64,000 bases of DNA from Pedobacter ginsengisoli (GCF_002736205.1 NZ_CP024091.1:2787555-2851554); one strand, 5' to 3'. Counted from the stretch's first letter, positions 1-8,116 are shown. Notes: generated from the letters alone by a model not told the origin. Numbers and translations are program-made.

Positions 1-212
1 CGGGCCTTATCATTGAAACGGGTTTCACTCCATGCGTTGATCTGATCCCGCGTAATGTGGGGTTCGGTTGCACCTGTTGCAAGGAAGAAATGATCTAGCT
101 CGGTAAATACATTCTGGAACTTAGGAAGTCCGAAGCCTAGCTGCTCTTTCATTTGTAGAAAACTGTTGAAATACGGGGCAAAAACGCTCTTGAAAATAAT
201 CTGCTTACTCAT
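1..212 (-). CDS. Tyrosine recombinase, second of a tandem set (N-terminal part, cut by window edge)
   Basis: Seventy codons are readable from an ATG at 212 (MSKQIIFKSVFAPYFNSFLQ...) to the window edge, with no stop. The segment has the look of an integrase N-terminal core-binding (SAM-like) domain; the catalytic domain would lie outside the window. Its start overlaps the end of the upstream recombinase gene by 8 bp, a tight coupling typical of recombinase-in-trio (RIT) elements, where three different tyrosine recombinases are co-translated. The family is inferred from this context plus the N-terminal pattern, so the exact class remains open. Confidence 0.72.
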   Translation of the reverse strand, partial: MSKQIIFKSVFAPYFNSFLQMKEQLGFGLPKFQNVFTELDHFFLATGATEPHITRDQINAWSETRFNDKA

Positions 213-1440
213 AAAACATTCCTCCCTTCTGTTCATAAAAATCCCTTCCGACCAAGGGAACTCCAAGTGTGCAGTGCCGGAGGTTATTTAGGTCGACGCG
301 GAGGTATTTCATCGTAGTCTGAGTGGCTGTATGGCCGAGGGTTTCCGAGATGACAGGTAATGGAACACCGTTGCTAAGCAGCCGGCTTGCAAGGGTATGC
401 CGCATTGCGTGGGGTCCAAATTTCCTGTTTCCAATATCTACCTTTGACGCTTTGATAATCCTGCTGATCGCACCATTGATGATCAGGCGGTTGATCGGAC
501 GGTATGGGGCACACGCCGAAAGGAATATATTGGGCTCGGATGATATCGGACGTACATGTTTCAGGTAATTGATAATGGCATCACCGACATCGGAAAGAAG
601 GGGAAGTTCAACCTCTCGCTTGGTCTTATATTGGATGAGCCGGATCGTGTTATTATCCCAGTCCAGATTGGCAAACCTAAGGCCGGCAATATCAGATGAC
701 CGAAGTCCTAGCCTGGTAGCCAGCAATAGTACAGCATAATCACGCTTTCCTACAGGACAAGATTGATCCACTACACCTTCTATTAGCAGGACTTCATTAG
801 GATCGTATATGGATGGTATTTTTTCTCGCTTGCCAAGTGCGTTTCTGCCGATGACGTATTCGATATTTCTCTCCACCAGTTTGCTGGCATACAGATAGCG
901 GCAGAACAGACGGGTAGTGTTGAGGTATTGATCCTTGCAGTTCTGCGTCGAAGCCAGGAAGGCAAGTACGTGCTCCTCGTTGATGGCAGAGATACTCTGT
1001 ACTGCTGTCAGTGATAGGTGCTCTAGAAAATAACTCAGTACACGCCGGTGGTTATCGAGAGTAGGTTTACTCCGTCGTAGTTCCGCTTGCGATGCCAAAA
1101 AAGCCTCTGCGGCATATCCTATCTCACCTAGGAGTTCATGATTGACACGCGGGACAATCCTGTTGCTAACCTTGCCGTAGACAAGGAAATCTGAAAGCAC
1201 AGCTACGCTACGGCGTACAGCACGTCTATAAGTGGGACTATTAAAGGGCAGCGGGGAGTCAATAAAATCGTCTCCAACTGTAGGACTGTAAACAGATATG
1301 GCATGTTTTTCCATGAACATCACTATACCATTCTTCCACAACCGAATATAATCCCGAATTCGTGCTTCAGAATAATCGTTCTCCCTTAACCAAGCTATAC
1401 ATGTGTTGGTGAGGGAATCAATGTCTTCTTGTATCATCAC
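205..1440 (-). CDS. Tyrosine-type site-specific recombinase (RitA-like)
   Basis: A 411-residue integrase that would cut and rejoin DNA through a covalent 3'-phosphotyrosine. The catalytic set is complete: Arg247 in RLGLRSSD, a Lys near 272-274 in the beta-hairpin, His344-x-x-Arg347 (HAMRH), His370 (LGH) and the nucleophile Tyr379. Residues 1-200 form the N-terminal DNA-binding part, 205-385 the catalytic domain. The start is GTG at 1440 or, equally possible, ATG at 1437. Its stop overlaps the start of a second recombinase gene. GC content is visibly higher than in the AT-rich chromosome further on, which suggests recent arrival. Tandem overlapping recombinases of this kind are known as RIT elements; whether the third gene is present cannot be seen here. 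Confidence 0.9.
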   Translation of the reverse strand: MMIQEDIDSLTNTCIAWLRENDYSEARIRDYIRLWKNGIVMFMEKHAISVYSPTVGDDFIDSPLPFNSPTYRRAVRRSVAVLSDFLVYGKVSNRIVPRVNHELLGEIGYAAEAFLASQAELRRSKPTLDNHRRVLSYFLEHLSLTAVQSISAINEEHVLAFLASTQNCKDQYLNTTRLFCRYLYASKLVERNIEYVIGRNALGKREKIPSIYDPNEVLLIEGVVDQSCPVGKRDYAVLLLATRLGLRSSDIAGLRFANLDWDNNTIRLIQYKTKREVELPLLSDVGDAIINYLKHVRPISSEPNIFLSACAPYRPINRLIINGAISRIIKASKVDIGNRKFGPHAMRHTLASRLLSNGVPLPVISETLGHTATQTTMKYLRVDLNNLRHCTLGVPLVGRDFYEQKGGMFYE

Positions 1441-1571
1441 TTATTTTCATTAACCAAGTGCTGAATTACATTTGGTCAAGAGATAACGATGATTATTAAA
1501 AGAAGATTATCAAAAGTAGTACTGTGAATCAGTTAGTTAAGGAGAAGAAAAAGAGGTGATCTGATAACGAT
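1441..1571. other. Non-coding end of the recombinase element
   Basis: No credible ORF is present. The 9-bp word GATAACGAT occurs at 1482-1490 and again at 1563-1571, the second copy lying exactly where the reading frame of the truncated nucleotidyltransferase is lost. This is a plausible element end or part of a recombination site, but the other end lies outside the window, so the boundary is inferred. Confidence 0.35.
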
Positions 1572-1700
1572 CTACTTTGGATAAGTAAAACGCTGGTAGC
1601 CGTGTAAATTGGTGGCGTAACCACCGACTATAATATATTGCACATTATACTCTTGAAGTGCTCTCCAAAAATTTAGTATCTCTTCATCAAAGATATCCAC
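1572..1700 (-). pseudogene. Truncated nucleotidyltransferase-fold gene (N-terminal remnant)
   Basis: From a GTG at 1700 the frame reads 42 residues, including FWRALQEYNVQYIIVGGYAT and NLHGYQRFT, then YPK and a TAG stop. The GG-x-A-x-x-x-H-G segment is the start of the nucleotidyltransferase fold of the small NTase proteins found beside short helical partners in Bacteroidota. The metal-binding GDxD-type motif that should follow RFT is missing, so the fragment cannot be active. The break falls next to the recombinase element, suggesting disruption by its insertion. The remaining C-terminal part would have to lie left of the window. Confidence 0.6.
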
Positions 1701-1703
1701 GAA

Positions 1704-1868
1704 TTATTTACTGATAAATGGTTTATGTGATATAGAAGCCTTACTCATGGTCTGTTGTATTTTATACAAACGCGTAGCCATTTCAAAACGTTCTTTATAG
1801 CTTCGTTTCAGACCCTCTTTTAAAAGTTCCAATTCGGCCTGATCAAATATTTGTTTCCTTTTGTCCAT
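1704..1868 (-). CDS. Small helical protein paired with the nucleotidyltransferase remnant
   Basis: A 54-residue ORF from ATG 1868 (MDKRKQIFDQAELELLKEGL...) to TAA at 1706-1704. It is charged and predicted to be mostly helical. It ends 3 bp before the GTG of the nucleotidyltransferase fragment, so the two formed a short operon. Two-gene modules of a small helical protein plus an NTase-fold protein are common accessory genes and some act as toxin-antitoxin pairs; that role here is only an inference. With the NTase broken, the gene may be a relic. Confidence 0.5.
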   Translation of the reverse strand: MDKRKQIFDQAELELLKEGLKRSYKERFEMATRLYKIQQTMSKASISHKPFISK

Positions 1869-2243
1869 GAAATGTTGACCTTAAAACTATATCAAATTTA
1901 CATAAAATGCTTGTCATTAACAAGAAGGGCTGCAGACATTAATCTACAGCCCCTTTAATAATTTTCCTAAGAAACTTTAACACTATACTAACACAGTGTT
2001 AAAAAAATGTACCGTAAAGGAGGATTACTTTGAACATCTGGAGCGCTTCTGCATGATTCTGGATCCAATTATTCAGGACTTAAAAAGTAAAGGTTTTATA
2101 TAAATTGTGAGCATGGAATTTATAAATTTAGTTTATGCGCACCCCTATATCCCATAATATAGAACTAGAAAATTTGCGTATTTGTAAGCAAATACTTTTG
2201 AAAAACAATAATCGGCCTTTTGCTTTTAGCAGTCAATGATTTC

Positions 2244-2269
2244 TACGCATGCGTAATCCAATATTGGAT
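2244..2269. promoter_or_regulatory. Two adjoining perfect palindromes upstream of the rhuM-fic gene
   Basis: TACGCATGCGTA (2244-2255) and ATCCAATATTGGAT (2256-2269) are each perfect palindromes and directly abut. They lie just upstream of a -7 box and cover the region where the -33 element would be. This arrangement fits operators for a dimeric repressor. No regulator is proven; the downstream RhuM domain is a candidate for autoregulation. Confidence 0.4.
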
Positions 2270-2281
2270 AAGATGATTACC

Positions 2282-2289
2282 TACCTTTG
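2282..2289 (+). promoter_or_regulatory. Candidate Bacteroidota -7 box for rhuM-fic
   Basis: TACCTTTG matches TAnnTTTG exactly, 36 bp before the ATG at 2325. No TTTG is found at the right -33 distance; a TTG at 2264-2266 is only 15 bp away, inside the palindrome. Confidence 0.4.
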
Positions 2290-2324
2290 ATGATTTATAA
2301 ATAAGTTAGCACTAAATTTAATAT

Positions 2325-3308
2325 ATGACTGAGGATCAAATTATTATTTATCAATCGTCAAATGGCGAAACTGCAATAGATGTAAAGCTCCAAGATGAGA
2401 CTGTTTGGCTCACACAAACGCAAATGCAGTTACTTTTTGACCAGACAAAGCAGAATATAAGTCTACATATAAACAATATATTTAAAGAAAATGAATTAAC
2501 CAAAGATGCAGTTGTCAAGGAATCCTTGACAACTGCCAAAGACGGGAAGAGATATAAAGTCAGGCACTACTCTTTGGATGTAATCATATCTATTGGTTAT
2601 CGAATTAAATCAAAAAAGGGTACACAGTTTCGAATATGGGCTAATAACGTATTGAAAGAATATCTCATTAAAGGATACGCCATTAATCAAAAACGGCTCA
2701 AAGAGCAGGAACAGCACCTAAAGGAACTCAAGAGTACTGTCAGTCTATTAAGCAATGTTCTGATAAACAAGGAACTGAATTCTGATGAAGCGACAGGCTT
2801 GTTAAGAGTAGTGACTGATTACGCTTATGCATTGGATATCTTGGATAGGTATGATCATCAACAGTTGAAAATTGAGGGAACAACTGCAACTGAATTATTT
2901 ATAATAGACTACAAGGAAGCGAAGCAAGCAATAACAGACTTAAAAGAAAAATTCGGGGGAAGTTCTCTATTTGGAAATGAAAAAGATCAATCCTTCAAAG
3001 GTTCTATCGCTGCCATATATCAAACATTTGGCAGTATAGATTTATATCCAAGCGTAGAAGAAAAGGCTGCAAACTTGCTGTATTTTGTAGTTAAAAACCA
3101 TTCTTTCTCTGATGGTAATAAACGGATTGCCGCTTATCTTTTTGTTTGGTTTCTTGATAAAAATGACATCCTATATAAATCGGATGGCTCTAAACGCATT
3201 GCAGACAATGCACTCGTTGCATTGACACTCATGATTGCGGAAAGCAAATCCGACGAAAAAGAAATGATGGTTAAGGTAATAGTCAACTTGATTAACGTTA
3301 ACAATTAA
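2325..3308 (+). CDS. RhuM-domain/Fic (Doc-type) protein
   Basis: A 327-residue two-domain protein. Residues 1-125 are a RhuM (virulence RhuM, phage-repressor-like) domain, recognisable from VWLTQTQMQLLFDQTKQNIS and a later YSLDVIISIGYRIKSKKGTQ segment. A charged linker, probably coiled coil, runs at about 118-145. Residues about 150-320 form a Fic/Doc domain with the motif H259-SFSDGNKR267. The second Gly of the canonical HxFx(D/E)GNGR is Lys, as in Doc, which phosphorylates EF-Tu instead of AMPylating; the activity of this protein is therefore uncertain. RhuM-Fic fusions are common accessory genes in Bacteroidota. No clear antitoxin ORF adjoins it, although an unrecognised gene follows 67 bp downstream. 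Palindromes upstream suggest its own regulation. Confidence 0.88.
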   Translation: MTEDQIIIYQSSNGETAIDVKLQDETVWLTQTQMQLLFDQTKQNISLHINNIFKENELTKDAVVKESLTTAKDGKRYKVRHYSLDVIISIGYRIKSKKGTQFRIWANNVLKEYLIKGYAINQKRLKEQEQHLKELKSTVSLLSNVLINKELNSDEATGLLRVVTDYAYALDILDRYDHQQLKIEGTTATELFIIDYKEAKQAITDLKEKFGGSSLFGNEKDQSFKGSIAAIYQTFGSIDLYPSVEEKAANLLYFVVKNHSFSDGNKRIAAYLFVWFLDKNDILYKSDGSKRIADNALVALTLMIAESKSDEKEMMVKVIVNLINVNN

Positions 3309-3330
3309 CAAAAGGAATTAGTAAATTAAT

Positions 3331-3349
3331 AGTGCCAGCGAATGGCACT
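3331..3349. repeat. Perfect inverted repeat between rhuM-fic and the next ORF
   Basis: AGTGCCA (3331-3337), loop GCGAA, TGGCACT (3343-3349). It has no T-tract, so an operator or RNA stem is more likely than a terminator. Confidence 0.4.
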
Positions 3350-3375
3350 GATGAGATAAACCAAACACATTTAGT

Positions 3376-3834
3376 ATGATTTTAAAAAATCCCATAACTG
3401 GCATTGCATTAAGTGAATCAGAACTCTCCTATTTTGTTAAACTAAAACTAGACGCTTCCTGGATTACCGAAGACTGGATTGCCAATAATGTTCCAATTGA
3501 AGAAATAGAACAATTTGTCGTCTTACACCTTAACGAGACGAAAAGAAGTCATCGATTTTTTAAAAATTCAAAATACAAAAAGAAATTAAAAAAGTATTTA
3601 GTAAAGGAATGCTATCTAATGGAGTCAGACAAGACAGAGGTATATAGGTTATCCGACGGCAACTTGATTCTGAGCATGTCTTGTAAAAATCTTCTCAAGG
3701 TTATACAGAAGTTCAAAAATAAAAAAAATGCAATGAAGGATATTTATTCAATTCTAAATATCAAATTAGTTGTCTCTTCATGTAAAATTATGTCCACTTT
3801 GATTGAAATTTCTATAAGATCAGAACTTGATTAA
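3376..3834 (+). CDS. Hypothetical protein, 152 residues
   Basis: I do not recognise a family. The ORF starts with ATG (MILKNPITGIALSESELSYF), is lysine-rich in the middle (YKKKLKKYLVKECYL near residues 68-82), and has no signal peptide or convincing membrane segment. It follows rhuM-fic on the same strand at 67 bp, with an inverted repeat between them, and lies at the end of the accessory region before tRNA-Leu. It may be a third accessory cargo gene; base composition is very AT-rich. Coding is likely because of length and lack of a better frame. Confidence 0.55.
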   Translation: MILKNPITGIALSESELSYFVKLKLDASWITEDWIANNVPIEEIEQFVVLHLNETKRSHRFFKNSKYKKKLKKYLVKECYLMESDKTEVYRLSDGNLILSMSCKNLLKVIQKFKNKKNAMKDIYSILNIKLVVSSCKIMSTLIEISIRSELD

Positions 3835-3932
3835 TCTGCGATTTCGAAGTGTTTGAGAATCAAAAAGTTGTAAAATCAAATTTTCTAAAAGTGCAGCAAA
3901 AATATTTTGAAAAGGATGATTTATAAAACACA

Positions 3933-3961
3933 AATAGCTAACAATAAGATTGTTAGCTATT
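3933..3961 (-). terminator. Hairpin downstream of tRNA-Leu(GAG)
   Basis: A perfect 13-bp stem (AATAGCTAACAAT with ATTGTTAGCTATT) and a 3-nt loop lie 8 bp past the tRNA 3' end on the minus strand. They are followed there by TTTGTGTTTT. It probably ends the tRNA transcript. Confidence 0.55.
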
Positions 3962-3969
3962 AAAAAGTG

Positions 3970-4053
3970 TACCCGAGAGCAGATTCGAACTGCCACGCCG
4001 TTGCCAGCACCAGCCCCTCAAGCTGGCGCGTCTACCAATTTCGCCACCCGGGT
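3970..4053 (-). tRNA. tRNA-Leu (anticodon GAG)
   Basis: The minus strand folds into a type II tRNA. The acceptor is ACCCGGG paired with CTCGGGT, the anticodon arm is CCAGC-TTGAGGG-GCTGG, a long variable arm follows, and the T-arm contains GTTCGAATC. Anticodon GAG reads leucine codons CUC/CUU. CCA is not encoded. The 3' end faces the accessory region at 1-3960, so this tRNA is a candidate integration site. Confidence 0.93.
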
Positions 4054-4062
4054 ATATTGCTG

Positions 4063-4070
4063 CAAAGATA
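4063..4070 (-). promoter_or_regulatory. -7 box for tRNA-Leu(GAG)
   Basis: On the minus strand TATCTTTG matches TAnnTTTG, 9 bp upstream of the tRNA 5' end. No good -33 element is visible. Confidence 0.45.
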
Positions 4071-4073
4071 TAT

Positions 4074-4838
4074 TTATTCACAATATAATGTTAAGCCATC
4101 ATAAGCTAATTTGATATTATCAGGCAATTCTTTTTCAACAACCTCATGAAGTCCCATATTATGGCTTATATGCGTAAAATAAGTCTCTTCAGCACCTATC
4201 TTCTGTGCAAAGTTAATAGCTTCATCTAATGTAAAGTGAGAAATATGCTGTTCTTTTTGCAAAGCATTTACAACAAGTATTTTAGCCCCTTTAATTTTGG
4301 CAATTGTTTCTTCAGACACAGTTTTTGCATCAGTTATATAAACGAAATCATCTATCCTGAATCCCAAAATTGGCAGCTTATAATGCATAATATCCAAAGG
4401 GATTATAGAGGTGTCACCCACTGAGAATACCTCATTAGAAATTGTATTTAAATCAATTTGTGGTAAACCCGGATAGTGAGCCTCGGCAAAAATGTAAGAA
4501 AACTCTCTTTTTAAAGCATGCTGAACACGTTCGGTAGCATAAATCTCAATATTCTTTTTCAGGAGATAATTAAATGGCCTGATGTCATCTAAACCTGCAA
4601 CATGATCTTTATGCTCGTGGGTAAACAAAATAGCATCCAGATCTTTAACATTTGCCCTAAGCATTTGATATCTAAAGTCAGGCCCACTATCAATAACAAT
4701 GGTTCTGTCATCAGTTTCTATCAACACAGACACCCTTAAACGCTTATCTTTATGATCGGCAGACCGACAAACTATGCAATTACATGCAATAACAGGAATA
4801 CCCTGCGAAGTACCTGTTCCTAAAATCGTGATCTTCAA
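4074..4838 (-). CDS. MBL-fold metallohydrolase, PhnP-like
   Basis: A 254-residue metallo-beta-lactamase-fold hydrolase. The di-metal motif THEHKDH is at 73-79, the first glycine-rich strand at 6-13 (LGTGTSQG), and further metal ligands are expected in the THISH segment near the C-terminus. Cys19, Cys21 and Cys24 resemble the structural zinc site of PhnP (phosphoribosyl cyclic phosphate phosphodiesterase), the closest described relative, but there is no phosphonate operon here, so the substrate is unknown. The start is TTG at 4838: the family begins MKITILGTGTSQGIP and no ATG is in frame. The next genes upstream on the same strand are lolA and ftsK. Confidence 0.85.
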   Translation of the reverse strand: MKITILGTGTSQGIPVIACNCIVCRSADHKDKRLRVSVLIETDDRTIVIDSGPDFRYQMLRANVKDLDAILFTHEHKDHVAGLDDIRPFNYLLKKNIEIYATERVQHALKREFSYIFAEAHYPGLPQIDLNTISNEVFSVGDTSIIPLDIMHYKLPILGFRIDDFVYITDAKTVSEETIAKIKGAKILVVNALQKEQHISHFTLDEAINFAQKIGAEETYFTHISHNMGLHEVVEKELPDNIKLAYDGLTLYCE

Positions 4839-4897
4839 AATAAAGAGGTTACTGTCATACCACCAAACTTAGAAAAAATTGTTAAAAAAATACAATC

Positions 4898-5548
4898 TTA
4901 CCTTAAGTCTACCACCTCTACACCCGGATACTTTTTAGCATCAAAAGCAAATGTAGATTCGGGAACCTTAACATTAGGCACAAAAGATTTTATAGCATAA
5001 GCATATTTGCTTCCGTTCTTGTCAAAAATCAGCACATTAGCAATTTGTTTTGCTGCCTTATCAATGCTTAAACGAATCTTAAAAAAGGATTTCTTTGTAT
5101 CTACTGGCGACAGGTCAATCATTTGATAAACCTTTCCGCCAACCTTACTATCTCCAGTATACAAATACTTATAGCCCTTTTCATAAATAGTAAAAATCTT
5201 TGCCGGGTTTATCACATCATCACTATTATCCACATTTGTGAGCTGTACCTCTTTATCGTCTTTCAAATAAGTCCACTGGCTTTTACCATCACTTATTAAA
5301 TCCTGATTAGACATAGCAACCTTATATTTATTGGCACCGGCTTTTGCATATAACGTGCCTTGCTGCGTTTCTTTAACTTTTGCTTGCTGATTATCTATAG
5401 TAAATGTAAAATCGGCCTTAACAACATCATATAAACGATATTTTTTACTCACCTCTGCTAATATAGCTTTAGCCTTAACATCGGTTTGAGCATACGAGGA
5501 CAAGGCAACTCCCAACACAAACATCAACAACACTATCTTCTTCATCAT
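4898..5548 (-). CDS. lolA: Outer-membrane lipoprotein carrier protein LolA
   Basis: A periplasmic chaperone that takes lipoproteins from the inner-membrane LolCDE complex to the outer membrane. The N-terminus is a signal peptide (MMKKIVLLMFVLGVALSSYA, cleavage probably before Q), followed by the LolA half-barrel of about 190 residues; segments such as ADFTFT and GTLYAKAGANKY fit the family. I place the start at ATG 5548; an in-frame TTG at 5557 directly abutting the ftsK stop is less likely. It is co-transcribed behind ftsK, a gene order common in Bacteroidota. Confidence 0.85.
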   Translation of the reverse strand: MMKKIVLLMFVLGVALSSYAQTDVKAKAILAEVSKKYRLYDVVKADFTFTIDNQQAKVKETQQGTLYAKAGANKYKVAMSNQDLISDGKSQWTYLKDDKEVQLTNVDNSDDVINPAKIFTIYEKGYKYLYTGDSKVGGKVYQMIDLSPVDTKKSFFKIRLSIDKAAKQIANVLIFDKNGSKYAYAIKSFVPNVKVPESTFAFDAKKYPGVEVVDLR

Positions 5549-5557
5549 GTTCTTCAA

Positions 5558-8116
5558 TTATTTATTTAGCTCATTCAAGAACTGTTCCAAAGCGTAATCG
5601 TCGGGTATTAAAACTTCCCTTGCCTTGCTTCCTTCAAATGGCCCAACCACTCCCGCAGCCTCTAATTGATCAATAATACGACCTGCTCTATTATAACCCA
5701 GCTTCAATTTTCTTTGTATTAAAGATGTAGAACCTTGCTGATGCATAACAATTAGTCGGGCAGCATCTTCAAACATGGCATCCCTGTCATTCGGATCAAA
5801 GTCAAGCTTCGCCGATTCAGCAGCCTCATCAATATATTCAGGTAACTGATAAGCCTCCGGATAACCACGCTGAACGCCAATAAAATCAGAAACCCTATCA
5901 ACTTCGGGTGTATCAACAAATGCACATTGCAACCTGATAAGATCATTTCCTGTCGACAGAAGCATATCACCCCTACCAATTAACTGATCAGCACCTCCAC
6001 TATCCAAAATAGTCCTTGAATCGATTTTAGACAACACCCTAAACGCCAAACGCGCCGGGAAATTGGCTTTAATAGTACCCGTAATGATATTTACTGAAGG
6101 GCGCTGAGTTGCAAGTACAAGGTGGATACCAACCGCACGGGCAAGCTGTGCCAATCGCGCAATAGGTGTTTCTACCTCTTTACCAGCAGTCATCATCAAA
6201 TCTGCAAACTCATCAACAATCAGCACTATATATGGTAAAAACCTATGTGAATTGTTCGGATTTAGCTTCCTTTTAATGAATTTCTCATTGTACTCTTTTA
6301 AATTCCTTACCTGCGCATCTTTTAACAGATCATAACGCTGATCCATTTCAATACAAAGAGAATTTAAGGTATTAATTACCTTTTTGGTATCTGTAATAAT
6401 GGCATCAGCTTCGCCAGGGAGCTTTGCTAAAAAGTGACGTTCAATTTTATTAAACAGGGTTAGCTCAACTTTTTTAGGGTCAACCAACACAAATTTAAGC
6501 TGAGAAGGATGCTTTTTATAAAGTAACGATACCAAAATGGAGTTAATACCAACTGACTTACCCTGACCGGTAGCACCGGCAACAAGCAAGTGAGGCATTT
6601 TAGAAAGGTCGGCAATATAAACCTCATTCGAAATGGTTTTACCAAGCGCAATAGGCAAATCCATTGCAGTCTGCTGGAACTTTTCAGTAGCCAGGATACT
6701 TCTCATCGAAACCATTTCCGGATGCATATTAGGCACCTCAATCCCTATGGTACCTTTACCAGGCATCGGTGCTATAATACGTATACCTAAAGCTGCTAAA
6801 CTTAAAGCAATATCATCCTCCAGGTTTTTAATTCTCGAAATACGAACACCGGGTGCTGGTATAATTTCATAAAGTGTAACCGTTGGACCTATTGTCGCCT
6901 TAATCTTATCAATCTCTATATTATAATGATTTAGCGTTTCAACAATCTTGTTTTTATTTGCTTCCAGTTCATCTGCATTCACAGAGATTTTATTAGAACC
7001 ATAATTTTCCAATAAGTCCAGATGCGGATATTTATAACTTGCCAGATCAAGTGTTGGATCATAATGACCAAATTGTTCTACAAGCTCCTCTGATTTCTTG
7101 TCTTCCTCAGTTTTTTCAATTGTCAATTCCGGCTCTGCCTTTACAGGGACTTCCAATATAGGAGACTTAGGTCTTTCATCAACAGTTGGAGAAAGCACAA
7201 TAGGTGTATGCATAACATTTACTGCCGGAGTAAATACCGGTGCACCCTCTTCCTCTGCTTCCTTCTCCTCAAATCTTGATGGGGTAACTACCACATTTTG
7301 TTCCCTTTTACGCTGATTTGCTAATTTATCATTAAGCGTAAATTCAACAGGTTCAGAGCGCACCTCATTCTCCATCTCAATATTATCAGGGGTTTCCGGA
7401 ATAATTGCTCCATCCTGCTTACGCTGTGGCAATTTAAAATCAATATTATAGGCAATTATTAAAATGGTTAACCCTAAAAAAGCAATTAATACACCCACTC
7501 CGGCAGTTCCAATCTGGGCCGTCAACAATTTATTAGTCCAGTAGCCAAACTCACCCTCTAAAAAATGAGGGGCGTTTGAAAAGAAAGCATGGCAAAAGCC
7601 GAAGGTCAAAGAAATAAACAGCAAAAAGAACAAACTATAACCAAGAGTTTTTTCAAGCGCAAATATTTTCACTTTAAACAGCAATCTGTACCCTATAACA
7701 AAGAATACAAAAACAAAAAGAAACGACGCCACCCCAAACCATTCGTAAATAAATTGGTGAGACAATAATGCACCTATTTTACCTAACCAGTTCTGTACTA
7801 CAGGCGGTATATTAGTCTGTTGCAATTCCTCATATGTTTTAAACAGATTGCTCCAGCCTCCATTTGCATCAATTACATAACTATGATCTTCTTGCCATGT
7901 AAATAAATACGAAGTAAACGCAATAAGAAAGTAGAGCGAAAGAATGACAAAAAACAGGCCTATGATCTTAACCGCTCTCCCATTCTGAAAATCCAGACGG
8001 GGTAATATCTCAGTTCTCTCCCTAAATTTTTTAGGGCCTTGTGATCTGGAACCCTGCTTATCTGCTGGATCATTTTTAAAAGAATTGGACTTAAATTGGT
8101 TTCCCCTTACCGACAT
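5558..8116 (-). CDS. ftsK: DNA translocase FtsK/SpoIIIE family
   Basis: An 852-residue septal DNA pump. Residues 45-225 contain about four membrane segments with a periplasmic stretch near 75-120. Residues 230-345 are a low-complexity acidic/proline linker. Residues 370-740 form the motor, with Walker A GATGQGKS at 514-521 and Walker B VLIVDEFADL at 631-640. Residues about 780-850 are the winged-helix gamma domain that reads the orienting DNA sequence (KLKLGYNRAGRIIDQLEAAG). The linker is shorter than in Escherichia coli FtsK, which is usual in this phylum. lolA follows immediately; transcription probably starts in the 356-bp gap upstream. Confidence 0.95.
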   Translation of the reverse strand: MSVRGNQFKSNSFKNDPADKQGSRSQGPKKFRERTEILPRLDFQNGRAVKIIGLFFVILSLYFLIAFTSYLFTWQEDHSYVIDANGGWSNLFKTYEELQQTNIPPVVQNWLGKIGALLSHQFIYEWFGVASFLFVFVFFVIGYRLLFKVKIFALEKTLGYSLFFLLFISLTFGFCHAFFSNAPHFLEGEFGYWTNKLLTAQIGTAGVGVLIAFLGLTILIIAYNIDFKLPQRKQDGAIIPETPDNIEMENEVRSEPVEFTLNDKLANQRKREQNVVVTPSRFEEKEAEEEGAPVFTPAVNVMHTPIVLSPTVDERPKSPILEVPVKAEPELTIEKTEEDKKSEELVEQFGHYDPTLDLASYKYPHLDLLENYGSNKISVNADELEANKNKIVETLNHYNIEIDKIKATIGPTVTLYEIIPAPGVRISRIKNLEDDIALSLAALGIRIIAPMPGKGTIGIEVPNMHPEMVSMRSILATEKFQQTAMDLPIALGKTISNEVYIADLSKMPHLLVAGATGQGKSVGINSILVSLLYKKHPSQLKFVLVDPKKVELTLFNKIERHFLAKLPGEADAIITDTKKVINTLNSLCIEMDQRYDLLKDAQVRNLKEYNEKFIKRKLNPNNSHRFLPYIVLIVDEFADLMMTAGKEVETPIARLAQLARAVGIHLVLATQRPSVNIITGTIKANFPARLAFRVLSKIDSRTILDSGGADQLIGRGDMLLSTGNDLIRLQCAFVDTPEVDRVSDFIGVQRGYPEAYQLPEYIDEAAESAKLDFDPNDRDAMFEDAARLIVMHQQGSTSLIQRKLKLGYNRAGRIIDQLEAAGVVGPFEGSKAREVLIPDDYALEQFLNELNK

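Larger units (their letters stand above)
1869..2324. other. Intergenic region with hairpins and a short coding remnant
   Basis: No full gene is supported. A hairpin (GGGCTGCAGA at 1927-1936 with TCTACAGCCC at 1943-1952, one mismatch) is followed by an inverted repeat TAACACT/AGTGTTA at 1978-1984 and 1995-2001. On the plus strand around 2025-2103 an open frame reads EDYFEHLERFCMILDPIIQD and a few more residues before a stop, but has no start; it looks like the C-terminal tail of a lost gene that I do not recognise. An inverted repeat GTATTTG-N4-CAAATAC sits at 2178-2195. Confidence 0.4.

Noticed and set aside
1927..1952. GC-rich hairpin as a terminator
   Set aside because: Neither strand has a T-tract after the stem and no gene ends just before it, so it is only recorded as a hairpin in the intergenic region.
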